Source of the DNA: Roseomonas sp.
Lineage (GTDB): Bacteria > Pseudomonadota > Alphaproteobacteria > Acetobacterales > Acetobacteraceae
Direction: 5' to 3'
Length of the DNA stretch: 64,000 nt
Assembly (NCBI GenBank): GCA_020249435.1
Contig: JADCFQ010000023.1
Location: forward strand, 1-64,000
A program made the position numbers and the translations under genes. The notes under the pieces are model-generated. The model did not search any database, was not told the origin of the DNA, and saw only the letters and a program-made list of their open reading frames with translations. Position 1 is the first letter of the stretch. Every line of letters starts with the position of its first letter. This document shows positions 43,546 to 51,323 of the stretch, piece after piece.

Positions 43546-44466
43546 GCTGCGCTTTCTAAGAACTAACGTAGTCCAAGGCCCAACTTCTATTCTGCGTTCA
43601 AGCACCAGGCCCTGACGGCGATGCGCCGCCAGCACCATGCGCGCCTGCGTGCCGAGAAGCCCGGCCAAAATGGCCGTTCCCTGCGGTGCAAGATGCGCCG
43701 CCAATTCTCGCGCCATGGCGCAAAGCGGGCGCGCCAGGATATTCGCGAAAATCAGATCATAGCGCTTGCCCTGCAAACGCCGATCCCGCCAGCCATCCGC
43801 CAATAGCGCGCGCATCTGCGCCGACAATCCATTCAGCCGCGCATTCTCTGCACAAATACGCACCGACCAGGGTTCAATATCCGTCGCCGTCACCGGCACA
43901 TGCAACAGCTTCGCTGCCGCCATGGCGAGAATGCCCGAACCACTGCCCAGATCCATGACGCGCTGAGGGCAGCGATGCGCGATTCCTTCAAACGCCATCA
44001 AGCAACCTTGCGTGGAGGCATGTTCGCCCGAACCGAAAGCAAGGCCCGCATCCAGCTTCAACACCAGCCGATCAAAACAGCGCCGATCCGCAACATGCGT
44101 CGGGCGTATCAGGAATCGCTGGCCGATGCGTTGTTCCGGAAAAGCCTGCACCGTGCGCGCAAGCCAACCATCCGCTTCCACCGGCGCAATCTGCACTACG
44201 GGCGGGGCGATGCCCGCCACCAACGCGGCCAAGGCCAAGGCGCTTTCCAAAGCTTCCTGCCCCGCGCCTGCTTCGCGCACACCTTCCACGCGCCAGGTAT
44301 CGCTCGGCTCATCGCGGAAATAGGCGACCGTGCTGCAAACCTGTTGCAGCGCGGCTTCGAAAAAGGGCAGCGCTTCCTCATGCAGCCCATCAATGCTGAG
44401 CGCTTCCAGCGGTTCAGCGCGGCGGCGGGAAAGCGCGCCCGCGCCATCAGGGCCGGCAGGGCGCAT
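43507..44466 (-). CDS. prmA: Ribosomal protein L11 methyltransferase
   Basis: Methylates L11 lysines and the N-terminus with SAM. The 319-aa protein has FGSGEHASTQ, the SAM loop VMDLGSGSGILAMAAAK, and DLIFANILARPLCAMA (motif IV), in the order expected of PrmA. The last 39 bases overlap the convergent flagellar-like gene. The ATG shares bases with the stop of the helicase upstream, so the two are coupled. Slightly longer than the E. coli enzyme, with an extended C-terminus. Confidence 0.9.
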   Translation of the reverse strand: MRPAGPDGAGALSRRRAEPLEALSIDGLHEEALPFFEAALQQVCSTVAYFRDEPSDTWRVEGVREAGAGQEALESALALAALVAGIAPPVVQIAPVEADGWLARTVQAFPEQRIGQRFLIRPTHVADRRCFDRLVLKLDAGLAFGSGEHASTQGCLMAFEGIAHRCPQRVMDLGSGSGILAMAAAKLLHVPVTATDIEPWSVRICAENARLNGLSAQMRALLADGWRDRRLQGKRYDLIFANILARPLCAMARELAAHLAPQGTAILAGLLGTQARMVLAAHRRQGLVLERRIEVGPWTTLVLRKRSLEPSVEGPILGR

Positions 44467-46655
44467 CAGGCTTTCTCCACAAAACGATCAATCAGGCGCT
44501 TGTCACCGGCCTTGTCGAAACGGATATCCAGCCGATCATCATCCACGCCCGTCACCTCGCCATAGCCGAATTTCTGGTGAAACACGCGATCACCCGGCGC
44601 ATACCGCGCCGCACTCGCGGGCCGTTCCTTCACTTCCCAAGCGCCAGCCTCAATCACGCGCGGGCGCTGGCCATAGAGCCCGCCCGAGGCCGGGAAGACA
44701 CTCGCACCCCGCATCTCTCGCGCGGCATTGCCTTCCAGCTTGATCTCAGATGCCGGCAATTCATCGAGGAAACGCGATGGGATGCAAGCCTGCCAATTGC
44801 CGTAAATCCGCCGATTGGCGGCGTGGCTGATGACCGCAAAGCGCCGCGCGCGTGTGATACCGACGTAAGCGAGGCGCCGTTCTTCTTCCAAGGCGCGCTC
44901 ACCACCTTCGTCCAGGCTGCGCTGCGATGGAAAGACGCCTTCTTCCCAGCCCGGCAGAAACACCCGGTCAAATTCCAAGCCCTTGGCGCCATGCAGTGTC
45001 ATGATCGAAACGCGCTGGCCTTCCGCCGCTTCGTCATTTTCCATCACGAGCGAGACATGTTCCAGGAACCCGGCCAGGGTTTCGTAATCCGCCATGGCGC
45101 GCAGCAATTCCTTGAGGTTATCAAGCCGCCCCGGCGCTTCCGGGCTGCGATCCTGCTTCCACATATCGGTATAGCCGCTTTCTTCCAGGAGCGTGGCCGC
45201 CATCACCACATGGCCTTCATTGGGCAACATGGCGCGCCAGCGGGCGAAGGCTTCCAGCAATTCACCCAAGGCAGCGCGCGCCTTGGCCTGCTTGATCACG
45301 CCCTTTTCCAAGGCAAGCCCAGCGGCGATCGCAAGCGGCACGGCTTCGGCGCGCGCCAGCGCATGCATTTCCCGCATCGCGGTATCGCCAAGCCCGCGCT
45401 TTGGCAGATTCACAATCCGTTCAAAGGCCAGATCATCCGCGGGCTGCGCCACCACGCGGAAATAGGCCATGGCATCACGGATTTCCTGACGCTCATAAAA
45501 CCGCGCGCCACCCACCACGCGATAGGGCAGGCCAAGCGTGATCAACCGTTCCTCAAAAGCGCGAGTCTGAAAACCGGCGCGGATCAGAATGGCAATCTCG
45601 CCCAGGCTCTCACCCGAACGCCGCGCGGCTTCAATGCGGTCCCCCACCATGCGGGCTTCTTCTTCGCTGTCCCAGACTGAGACAAGGCTGACCTTCTCCC
45701 CATCCGCATCATGGCGCCCGGGACGCAAGGTTTTGCCGAGCCGCCCGGTATTATGCGCAATCAGTCCGGATGCGGCGGCAAGAATGGGCCGCGTTGACCG
45801 GTAATTCGATTCCAGCCGCACCACCTGCGCACCGGGAAAATCCTTCTCGAACCGCAGGATGTTTTCAATCTCCGCCCCGCGCCAGGAATAGATGGATTGG
45901 TCATCATCCCCAACGCAGCAGATATTGCGATGCGCCTGGGCCAACAAGCGCAGCCAGTAATACTGCACCAAATTGGTGTCCTGATATTCATCCACCAGAA
46001 TATAGCGAAAGCGCCGCTGATAATCCGCCAGGACTTCCGGATGCCCGCGCAGGATGGTCACCACATGCAGCAGCAAATCGCCGAAATCCGCGGCATTGAG
46101 TGCCTTCAATCGCGCCTGATAAGCCTCATAAATGCTGCGCGCGCGGCCTCCGGTGTAATCCGTATCCTCAGCTGGCGTGATGGCATCCGGCGTCAGGCCG
46201 CGATCCTTCCAACGCTGAATGATCGCCATCATGCCAGGTGCGGGCCAGCGCTTCAGGTCAATATGTTCGGCTTCCATCACCTGCTTCAGCAGGCGAAGCT
46301 GATCATCCGTATCCAGGATGGTGAAATTCGAATTCAGCCCGACAAGTTCCGCATTGCGGCGGAGCATGCGCGCGGTGAGCGCATGGAAGGTGCCAAGCCA
46401 TAGCCCTTCCACAGCCTCACCCATCATCGCACCAACGCGTTCGCGCATTTCCCGCGCGGCCTTATTGGTGAAGGTCACGGCCAGCACCTGGGAAGGGAAA
46501 GCCTTGCGGCTCCTCAGCAGATGCGCAAACCGCGTGGTCAGCACGCGCGTCTTGCCAGTGCCCGCACCTGCCAGCACCAAAAGCGGCCCATCCAGCGCCT
46601 CCACCGCCGCGCGCTGTTCGGCATTGAGCCGCGCGAGGTAATCCGCCTCAGTCAC
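44466..46655 (-). CDS. UvrD/PcrA-type superfamily 1 DNA helicase
   Basis: A ~729-aa 3'-5' DNA helicase with motif I VLAGAGTGKTRVL, Ia VTFTNKAAREM, II DEYQDTN, III VGDDDQSIYSWRGA, IV RLESNYRST, V VSIMTLHGAKGLEFDRVF and VI YVGITRAR, and a C-terminal Tudor-like segment (YAPGDRVFHQKFGYGEVTGV). It acts in nucleotide excision and mismatch repair. GTG at 46655, overlapping the stop of the pentapeptide gene (GTGA), gives the standard start before LNAEQRAAVEALDGPLL. Genes 47149 -> 43507 form one run. Confidence 0.92.
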   Translation of the reverse strand: MTEADYLARLNAEQRAAVEALDGPLLVLAGAGTGKTRVLTTRFAHLLRSRKAFPSQVLAVTFTNKAAREMRERVGAMMGEAVEGLWLGTFHALTARMLRRNAELVGLNSNFTILDTDDQLRLLKQVMEAEHIDLKRWPAPGMMAIIQRWKDRGLTPDAITPAEDTDYTGGRARSIYEAYQARLKALNAADFGDLLLHVVTILRGHPEVLADYQRRFRYILVDEYQDTNLVQYYWLRLLAQAHRNICCVGDDDQSIYSWRGAEIENILRFEKDFPGAQVVRLESNYRSTRPILAAASGLIAHNTGRLGKTLRPGRHDADGEKVSLVSVWDSEEEARMVGDRIEAARRSGESLGEIAILIRAGFQTRAFEERLITLGLPYRVVGGARFYERQEIRDAMAYFRVVAQPADDLAFERIVNLPKRGLGDTAMREMHALARAEAVPLAIAAGLALEKGVIKQAKARAALGELLEAFARWRAMLPNEGHVVMAATLLEESGYTDMWKQDRSPEAPGRLDNLKELLRAMADYETLAGFLEHVSLVMENDEAAEGQRVSIMTLHGAKGLEFDRVFLPGWEEGVFPSQRSLDEGGERALEEERRLAYVGITRARRFAVISHAANRRIYGNWQACIPSRFLDELPASEIKLEGNAAREMRGASVFPASGGLYGQRPRVIEAGAWEVKERPASAARYAPGDRVFHQKFGYGEVTGVDDDRLDIRFDKAGDKRLIDRFVEKA

Positions 46656-47149
46656 TGGCAGGAACCGATGGAGTTGGTGCCGCAAATCTTCTCGCCATCC
46701 AACCAGCGCGCGCCGCTGAGATCGGCGCCGGAAAGATTGGCGCCGGTCAGCTCCGCCCCGGTCAGATCGGCGCCGCGCAAATCGGCGCGGAATAGCGTGG
46801 CGCGGCGCAAATCAACGCCCTTGAGATTGGCGCCGGCCAGCACGGCGCGGGTCAGATCGGTGCTGCGCAGCGTCGCACCAGTCAGATCAGCGCGCGTCAT
46901 ATCGGCAAAGCTGAACCGCGCATCCGAAGCATCAACGCCATTCAGCTTGGCGTCCACAAAGCGTGCCCGGGCGAAGGAGGTATCGCGGAGCGTCGCCCCC
47001 GTCAGGTCCCGGCCCGAGAAATCCGCATTATCCAGCAGGCACCGCCGCCAGACCACGCCAGGCGCGGGAGAATCGGCGCAGGCGCCAAAGGCAGGGCCAG
47101 CCAGCAGCAGCAGGCCGAGCAGGAGGGGAATCTGTCGGGATGTGATCAC
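46652..47149 (-). CDS. Secreted pentapeptide-repeat protein
   Basis: A ~165-aa protein with a signal peptide (SRQIPLLLGLLLLAGPAFGA) and about twenty tandem pentapeptide repeats of A(D/N)LxG type (ANLKGVDLRR, ADLRGADLTG, ANLSGADLSG). These should fold into a right-handed quadrilateral beta-helix in the periplasm. GTG at 47149 gives a clean signal peptide; the frame is open to 47224, but that would bury it. Two Cys flank the repeats (WRRC, KICG), possibly a disulfide. It overlaps the helicase start, so it is in that operon. The function is unknown. Confidence 0.82.
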   Translation of the reverse strand: MITSRQIPLLLGLLLLAGPAFGACADSPAPGVVWRRCLLDNADFSGRDLTGATLRDTSFARARFVDAKLNGVDASDARFSFADMTRADLTGATLRSTDLTRAVLAGANLKGVDLRRATLFRADLRGADLTGAELTGANLSGADLSGARWLDGEKICGTNSIGSCQ

Positions 47150-47252
47150 GGGGGGGATATAGAGGCTCCGCCCCGCCGGTCCAACCGCGCGCCGCTTGCA
47201 TCGCGGCCCCGAAGCGGCAAGCATGCGGAGGGATTAACGCCGAGAGGTCACG

Positions 47253-47858
47253 ATGCGTCGCCAAATTTCTGTCCTGAGCCTTGTGGCCCTGCTGCCCCTG
47301 CCGGCGGCGGCGCATCACCCAATGGGCGGCGCCATGCCGGAGTCACTCTGGCAGGGTTTTGCCTCGGGCATCGGCCATCCGGTGATTGGGCTCGATCATT
47401 TGGCCTTTCTGCTGGCTGCCGGCGTGCTGGCGGCAGCGCTGCCGCGCAGTCAGGCCTTGCGCGCGGTGGCGGGCTTCCTGGTGGCCGGTATGGCGGGCCT
47501 GGCGCTGCATATGGCCGGTTTTGGCCTTGGCATGACCGAGGCTTTGGTCGCGGCATCGGTGCTGTTGGCGGGGCTGGCGCTGCTGGTGACGAAGCGCGTT
47601 CCCGCCCCGGCGCTGCTGGCGGGCTTCGCCCTGGCCGGGCTGTTCCACGGCCATGCCTTTGCCGAGGCCGTGATCGGCGCCGAGGCAACACCGATCATCG
47701 CCTATCTGGCCGGGCTTGCCGTGATCCAGGGCGCGCTGATGCTGGGCGCCATGGCGCTGGCGCGGGAAGCGGCGCGCGCGCGCTGGCTGCGCCCCGCGAT
47801 GGGCGCGGCGGCGAGTTTTGCGGGGCTTGGGTTTTTGGTGGTGGCGTTGGTGGCTTGA
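47253..47858 (+). CDS. HupE/UreJ-family membrane protein (nickel/cobalt permease-like)
   Basis: A 201-aa inner-membrane protein with a cleavable signal (to AAA) followed by HHPMGG, then about six membrane segments including IGLDHLAFLLAAGV and AGLFHGHAFAEA, the histidine motifs typical of HupE/UreJ. Relatives import nickel or cobalt for hydrogenase or urease, but no such enzyme is encoded nearby. It is divergent from the pentapeptide gene and overlaps the frame of the TPR gene that follows. Confidence 0.88.
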   Translation: MRRQISVLSLVALLPLPAAAHHPMGGAMPESLWQGFASGIGHPVIGLDHLAFLLAAGVLAAALPRSQALRAVAGFLVAGMAGLALHMAGFGLGMTEALVAASVLLAGLALLVTKRVPAPALLAGFALAGLFHGHAFAEAVIGAEATPIIAYLAGLAVIQGALMLGAMALAREAARARWLRPAMGAAASFAGLGFLVVALVA

Positions 47859-47908
47859 GCCGCCTTTCCCCGGGCGCATTTCGCTTCCATTCCGCATCGG
47901 CTTTCGGC

Positions 47909-49129
47909 ATGCTTTGTCGGAGGATGCGCGACACTCTGATAAAATCTTGGATCATTGCCTTGGCGCTGCTGCCCGGCATAGCGGGGGCGCAGTCGTCGCG
48001 TGACGAAGCCTGGCGCTGGTGCGCAAGGCAGGATGCGAGCATTTCTCGGGAACCGCAGATCGTTGCATGTACCTGGCTGATCGACGCGAGTCGGGAGACA
48101 CAAGAGAATTTAGCGGCCACCTACAATAGCCGCGGTGTTGCTCGTGCGGCGCAGGGTGACCGTCGCAGCGCCATCGCTGACTATACCGAAGCCATAAGGA
48201 TCAATCCGCAATACGCCCAGGCTTTCAACAATCGCGGTGCCGCGCGTGCCGCGCAGGGTGATCGCGTGGGTGCCATTACTGACTATAACGAAGCCATAAG
48301 GATCAATCCGCAATACGCCCAGGCTTTCAACAATCGTGGCGCCGCGCGTGCCGGGCAGGGTGATCGCGTGGGTGCCATTACTGACTATACCGAAGCCATA
48401 AGGATCAATCCGGAGTACGCCCATCCCTTCAACAATCGCGGCTCCGCGCGTGCCGGGCAGGGTGACCGCGAAGGCGCGATTGTTGACTATAACGAAGCCA
48501 TTCGCCTTAATCCGCGAAACGCGAATACCTTCAATAATCGCGGCCTCGCGCGTGCGGGTCAGGGTGTCCGTGCCGGCGCTATCGCCGATTATACTGAGGC
48601 GATCAGGCTAAACCCGCAGTTCTTCAACGCCTTCTACAACCGCGCCAGGGTTCGCGACGCCCAGGGTGACCGGGTCAGCTCTATCGCTGATTACACTGAA
48701 GCGATCCGACTAAATCCGCAATTCGCACTGGCCTATAATAATCGCGGTGCCGCCCGTTCCTGGCAGGGCGACAGCGCAGGTGCCATCGCGGACTACAGCG
48801 AAGCCATCCGGCTTAATTCGCAAGACGCGAACACCTTCAACAATCGTGGATTGGCGCGGGCCGGATTGGGCGACCGCGCCGGCGCCATCGCTGACTATAC
48901 CGAAGCAATCCGGCTCAATCCGCAATACGCGCAAGCTTTCAATAATCGCGGCTTCTCACGCGCTGCGCTCAAGGATTTCACAGGTGCCATCGCCGACTAC
49001 AATGAGGCCATCCGCCTTGATCCAAAAAACGCCGATGCTTTCAATAACCGCGCAGATGCGCGTTCCGCCTTGGGTGACCACGCCGGCGCCACGGCCGATT
49101 TCCGTGAGGCGCTGCGCATTGATCGGTAA
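47909..49129 (+). CDS. Secreted tetratricopeptide-repeat protein (ten TPRs)
   Basis: A ~406-aa protein with a signal peptide (LIKSWIIALALLPGIAGA) and ten consecutive 34-residue TPR units of the form NNRG.AR..QGD..GAI.DY.EAIRLNP, from about residue 72 to the end. Such arrays form a superhelix that binds partner proteins. Units 2-4 are almost identical at DNA level (102-base period), a sign of recent internal duplication. ATG at 47909 is chosen; ATG at 47924 is possible but has GGAGG directly abutting. No enzymatic domain is present. The location is probably periplasmic. Confidence 0.88.
   Translation: MLCRRMRDTLIKSWIIALALLPGIAGAQSSRDEAWRWCARQDASISREPQIVACTWLIDASRETQENLAATYNSRGVARAAQGDRRSAIADYTEAIRINPQYAQAFNNRGAARAAQGDRVGAITDYNEAIRINPQYAQAFNNRGAARAGQGDRVGAITDYTEAIRINPEYAHPFNNRGSARAGQGDREGAIVDYNEAIRLNPRNANTFNNRGLARAGQGVRAGAIADYTEAIRLNPQFFNAFYNRARVRDAQGDRVSSIADYTEAIRLNPQFALAYNNRGAARSWQGDSAGAIADYSEAIRLNSQDANTFNNRGLARAGLGDRAGAIADYTEAIRLNPQYAQAFNNRGFSRAALKDFTGAIADYNEAIRLDPKNADAFNNRADARSALGDHAGATADFREALRIDR
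48122..49129 (+). repeat. 102-bp tandem repeat array encoding TPRs
   Basis: About ten imperfect 102-base units lie end to end inside the TPR gene. The units starting near 48220 and 48322 share long identical stretches, including GGATCAATCCGCAATACGCC. Unequal exchange could change the copy number. Confidence 0.8.
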
Positions 49130-49650
49130 CGCCCTATCGCTTCCCTAACCCTAAGCCGCCCGCCAAACCACCGGAAACACCTCACTATCCATCGCGGCAC
49201 CATGTGCCGGTGTATGCGCCGGCGCGGCGGTGGCGATGGTACCCGTGCCACCCACAAAAAAACCCTCCGCGTTTTTCGCCCGCTTTTTTTGTTACAGAAA
49301 GCCTTGGACGAAAGGCTACATTTGTCTGCAGCGTTACGCAAGCGTTTGGTCATCAAGCAGCCTGACTGGCAATACCCCGCCGATCCGACGCCAAATGCGT
49401 CGAGGCTGAATGGCAGGCCGGCTTTCGGATTACTTGGCCCATCTGTAGGCAAGGTTGTGCCGCGTTCCTGTGATGCAGCCGGCGGCAATGCTGTCGAACC
49501 CCACCCCGTTATCCGCCAGTTTTACGGCATTTGTCATGAGTGTTGACAACCGCGCCATTTGTCAGCGAAGCTTCCTGAAAGCGCTTTCTTTTAGGCGCAA
49601 GCTTAAGCGATAATGCGCAAAGCACATCGCTATTGAAGGAGGAAACAGGA
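49130..49650. other. Intergenic region with a truncated coding remnant
   Basis: No complete gene is seen. On the minus strand, 49151-49290 stays open for ~46 codons and reads protein-like (GTIATAAPAHTPAHGAA, then SEVFPVVWRAA and stop), as if the C-terminus of a lost gene; no start or family is evident. Runs of A and T at 49254-49293 break it. Toward the right, GAAGGAGGAAACAGGA at 49635-49650 is a strong ribosome site for the leader ORF at 49651. The promoter of the long operon should also lie here. Confidence 0.4.
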
Positions 49651-49722
49651 ATGGGCGCACAGCCCCTTACCCTGCGCGGGGCTTTGCGGCCTGGTGCATG
49701 CACGCGGAACTGCGGCTCGTGA
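49651..49722 (+). CDS. 23-codon leader ORF coupled to the thiolase gene
   Basis: ATG at 49651 has the best Shine-Dalgarno of the operon (AAGGAGG about eight bases upstream) yet opens only 23 codons (MGAQPLTLRGALRPGACT, then five more). Its TGA at 49720-49722 overlaps GTG at 49719, in frame with the thiolase. This is the geometry of translational coupling or a leader peptide. A frameshift that separated an original start from the thiolase frame is the main alternative. No regulatory codon runs are evident. Confidence 0.5.
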   Translation: MGAQPLTLRGALRPGACTRNCGS

Positions 49723-50849
49723 ACGCGCTGCATCGCCTCAAGGACCGTATCGCCATTGTCGGTGTTGGCAACACTGCCTATGGCAACTTCCCTGACATAG
49801 ATGATTACGGTCTCGGCGCCCGCGCCTTCCGCAGCGCGATCGAAGATTGTGGCCTGGACAAGAACAAAATTGACGGCCTGCTCACCTGTCGCGTGCCGTA
49901 TTACGCGCGCATGGGTGAGATTCTTGGCCTCAATCCACGCTGGACAATCCAACTGCCGCCGCATGGCAGAATGTCTGGCATGGCAATCATTGAAGCGGCA
50001 GCGGCACTTGATGCAGGGCTTTGTGATTATGCGGCCCTGATCTACGCAAATATCGGCCGATCCCGCCGCGTGAATTACGGTGGCGATGAAAGCCCCGGCA
50101 TTTGGGACCCTTGGGGTTTCACCTCCCCCGGTGCAGCACATGCGCTGATGTTCCAGCGGCATCGCGCGCTTTATGGCACAACAACGCGCCAATTGGCCGA
50201 GGTCTCGGTGGCTTTCCGCCATCACGCCTGCCTCAACCCTTCGGCAGTGATGAAGCAGCCCATCACCATTGATGACCACGAATCCGCCCGTTTCATCACC
50301 GAACCGCTCCGCCTGCTCGATTACTGCCTGATCAATGATGGCGCCGTCTGCATCATCATGACCACGAAGGATCGCGCGCGTGATCTCAAGAAGCGCCCCG
50401 TGATGATTTCCGGTATCGGCGCGCGGGAAGCCTTCACCACGGCCTCCATCTCCAATTTCGACCTCAATTTTTGGTACGATGAAATGCAGGATGTTGCCGC
50501 CCAGGCCTATGGCATGGCGGGTGTTGGGCCTTCCGATGTTGATGCGCTGATGTGCTACGACAATTTCAGCCCAACGGTGTTGTTCAGCCTTGAGGGCCTT
50601 GGCTTCTGCAAACAAGGCGAAGCGGGTTCCTTCGTGGAAGGTGGTGCGCTGAAACTTGGTGGCCGCTTGCCCACCAATACCGATGGCGGACACTTATCAA
50701 ACTCCTACATGCAGGGCTGGGCGCTCAACATCGAAGCGGTGCGCCAAATCCGCGGCGAATGCGGCGCGCGCCAGGTACAGGACGCGGAGGTCGTGCAGTA
50801 TTGCGGCGCCACGCCGTGCTCACGTTCCATCATCTACACACCGGGCTGA
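49719..50849 (+). CDS. Thiolase-family protein (SCP-x/lipid-transfer type)
   Basis: A ~376-aa thiolase-fold protein beginning KDRIAIVGVGNTAYGNF, with IEDCGLDKNKIDGLL and a C-terminal GGRLPTNTDGGHLSNSYMQG, the His-Gly loop of SCP-x-type thiolases. The N-terminal catalytic Cys of degradative thiolases is not obvious, as in partners of aldolase or retro-Claisen complexes. It pairs with the Zn-ribbon/OB protein downstream, a combination known from steroid and acyl-CoA side-chain degradation. GTG at 49719 overlaps the leader ORF stop; ATG at 49698 in the same frame is the alternative. It probably acts on a CoA thioester in the operon's pathway. Confidence 0.85.
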   Translation: MNALHRLKDRIAIVGVGNTAYGNFPDIDDYGLGARAFRSAIEDCGLDKNKIDGLLTCRVPYYARMGEILGLNPRWTIQLPPHGRMSGMAIIEAAAALDAGLCDYAALIYANIGRSRRVNYGGDESPGIWDPWGFTSPGAAHALMFQRHRALYGTTTRQLAEVSVAFRHHACLNPSAVMKQPITIDDHESARFITEPLRLLDYCLINDGAVCIIMTTKDRARDLKKRPVMISGIGAREAFTTASISNFDLNFWYDEMQDVAAQAYGMAGVGPSDVDALMCYDNFSPTVLFSLEGLGFCKQGEAGSFVEGGALKLGGRLPTNTDGGHLSNSYMQGWALNIEAVRQIRGECGARQVQDAEVVQYCGATPCSRSIIYTPG

Positions 50850-50860
50850 GGGAGGATTCC

Positions 50861-51277
50861 ATGCAGCCAGCAATACCCGCCAAGCCCCGTCCGCGGATTG
50901 ATACCGTCAGCCGCGGTTTTTGGGACAATGCCCGCGAAGGCCGCCTTTCCATGCAACGCTGTGACGATTGCTCGGACATTCATTTTCCTGGATCGCCGGT
51001 CTGCCCGAAATGCCTATCGGAAAAGCAATCCTGGGTGGCGGTCTCCGGCCGCGGCACGGTGCTCTCCTGGGTGCGTTTCCACCGCGCCTATTGGGACGGT
51101 TTCCGCGCCGATATTCCCTATCTGGTCGCCCTCGTAGGGCTTGAGGAGGGACCGATGTTGATGACCAGCATCGTTGATGCCCCTGCTGATGGACCGAAGA
51201 TCGGCGCATCCGTGACAGCGGTTTTCGAAGAGGTGGATGACCAGCTGACGCTACCAAAATTCCGCGTCGGCGTCTGA
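50861..51277 (+). CDS. Zn-ribbon / OB-fold protein (DUF35 family), thiolase partner
   Basis: A 138-aa protein with a rubredoxin-like Zn ribbon (CDDC at ~33-36 and CPKC at ~48-51) followed by an OB-fold (SGRGTVLSWVRFHRAYWDG). DUF35 proteins typically bind acyl-CoA and associate with thiolase-like or dehydratase partners, here the gene just upstream. ATG at 50861 has GGGAGGA seven bases before it. The gap to the upstream stop is 11 bases, so they are co-transcribed. The binding protein gene follows after a short hairpin. Confidence 0.88.
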   Translation: MQPAIPAKPRPRIDTVSRGFWDNAREGRLSMQRCDDCSDIHFPGSPVCPKCLSEKQSWVAVSGRGTVLSWVRFHRAYWDGFRADIPYLVALVGLEEGPMLMTSIVDAPADGPKIGASVTAVFEEVDDQLTLPKFRVGV

Positions 51278-51283
51278 ATAAAA

Positions 51284-51305
51284 CCTCGGCCGGGACCGAG
51301 GCTTT
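51284..51305 (+). terminator. GC-rich hairpin between DUF35 and binding-protein genes (attenuator-like)
   Basis: CCTCGG and CCGAGG form a six-base stem with a six-base loop, followed by CTTT. It lies in the 46-base gap before the binding-protein gene. It may partly terminate or protect an mRNA end, which would set different levels of receptor and enzymes. The T-run is too short for a strong terminator. Confidence 0.4.
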
Positions 51306-51323
51306 CCATGGGAGAAAAACAAG

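Noticed and set aside
47225-47252. Cobalamin or nickel riboswitch ahead of the HupE/UreJ gene
   Set aside because: Only 28 bases separate it from the nearest open frame, or about 100 from the pentapeptide start; no riboswitch core is visible.
48122-49129. Regular repeats that could suggest a CRISPR array
   Set aside because: The units are 102 bases, contiguous, coding in frame and translate to TPRs; there are no spacers or cas genes.
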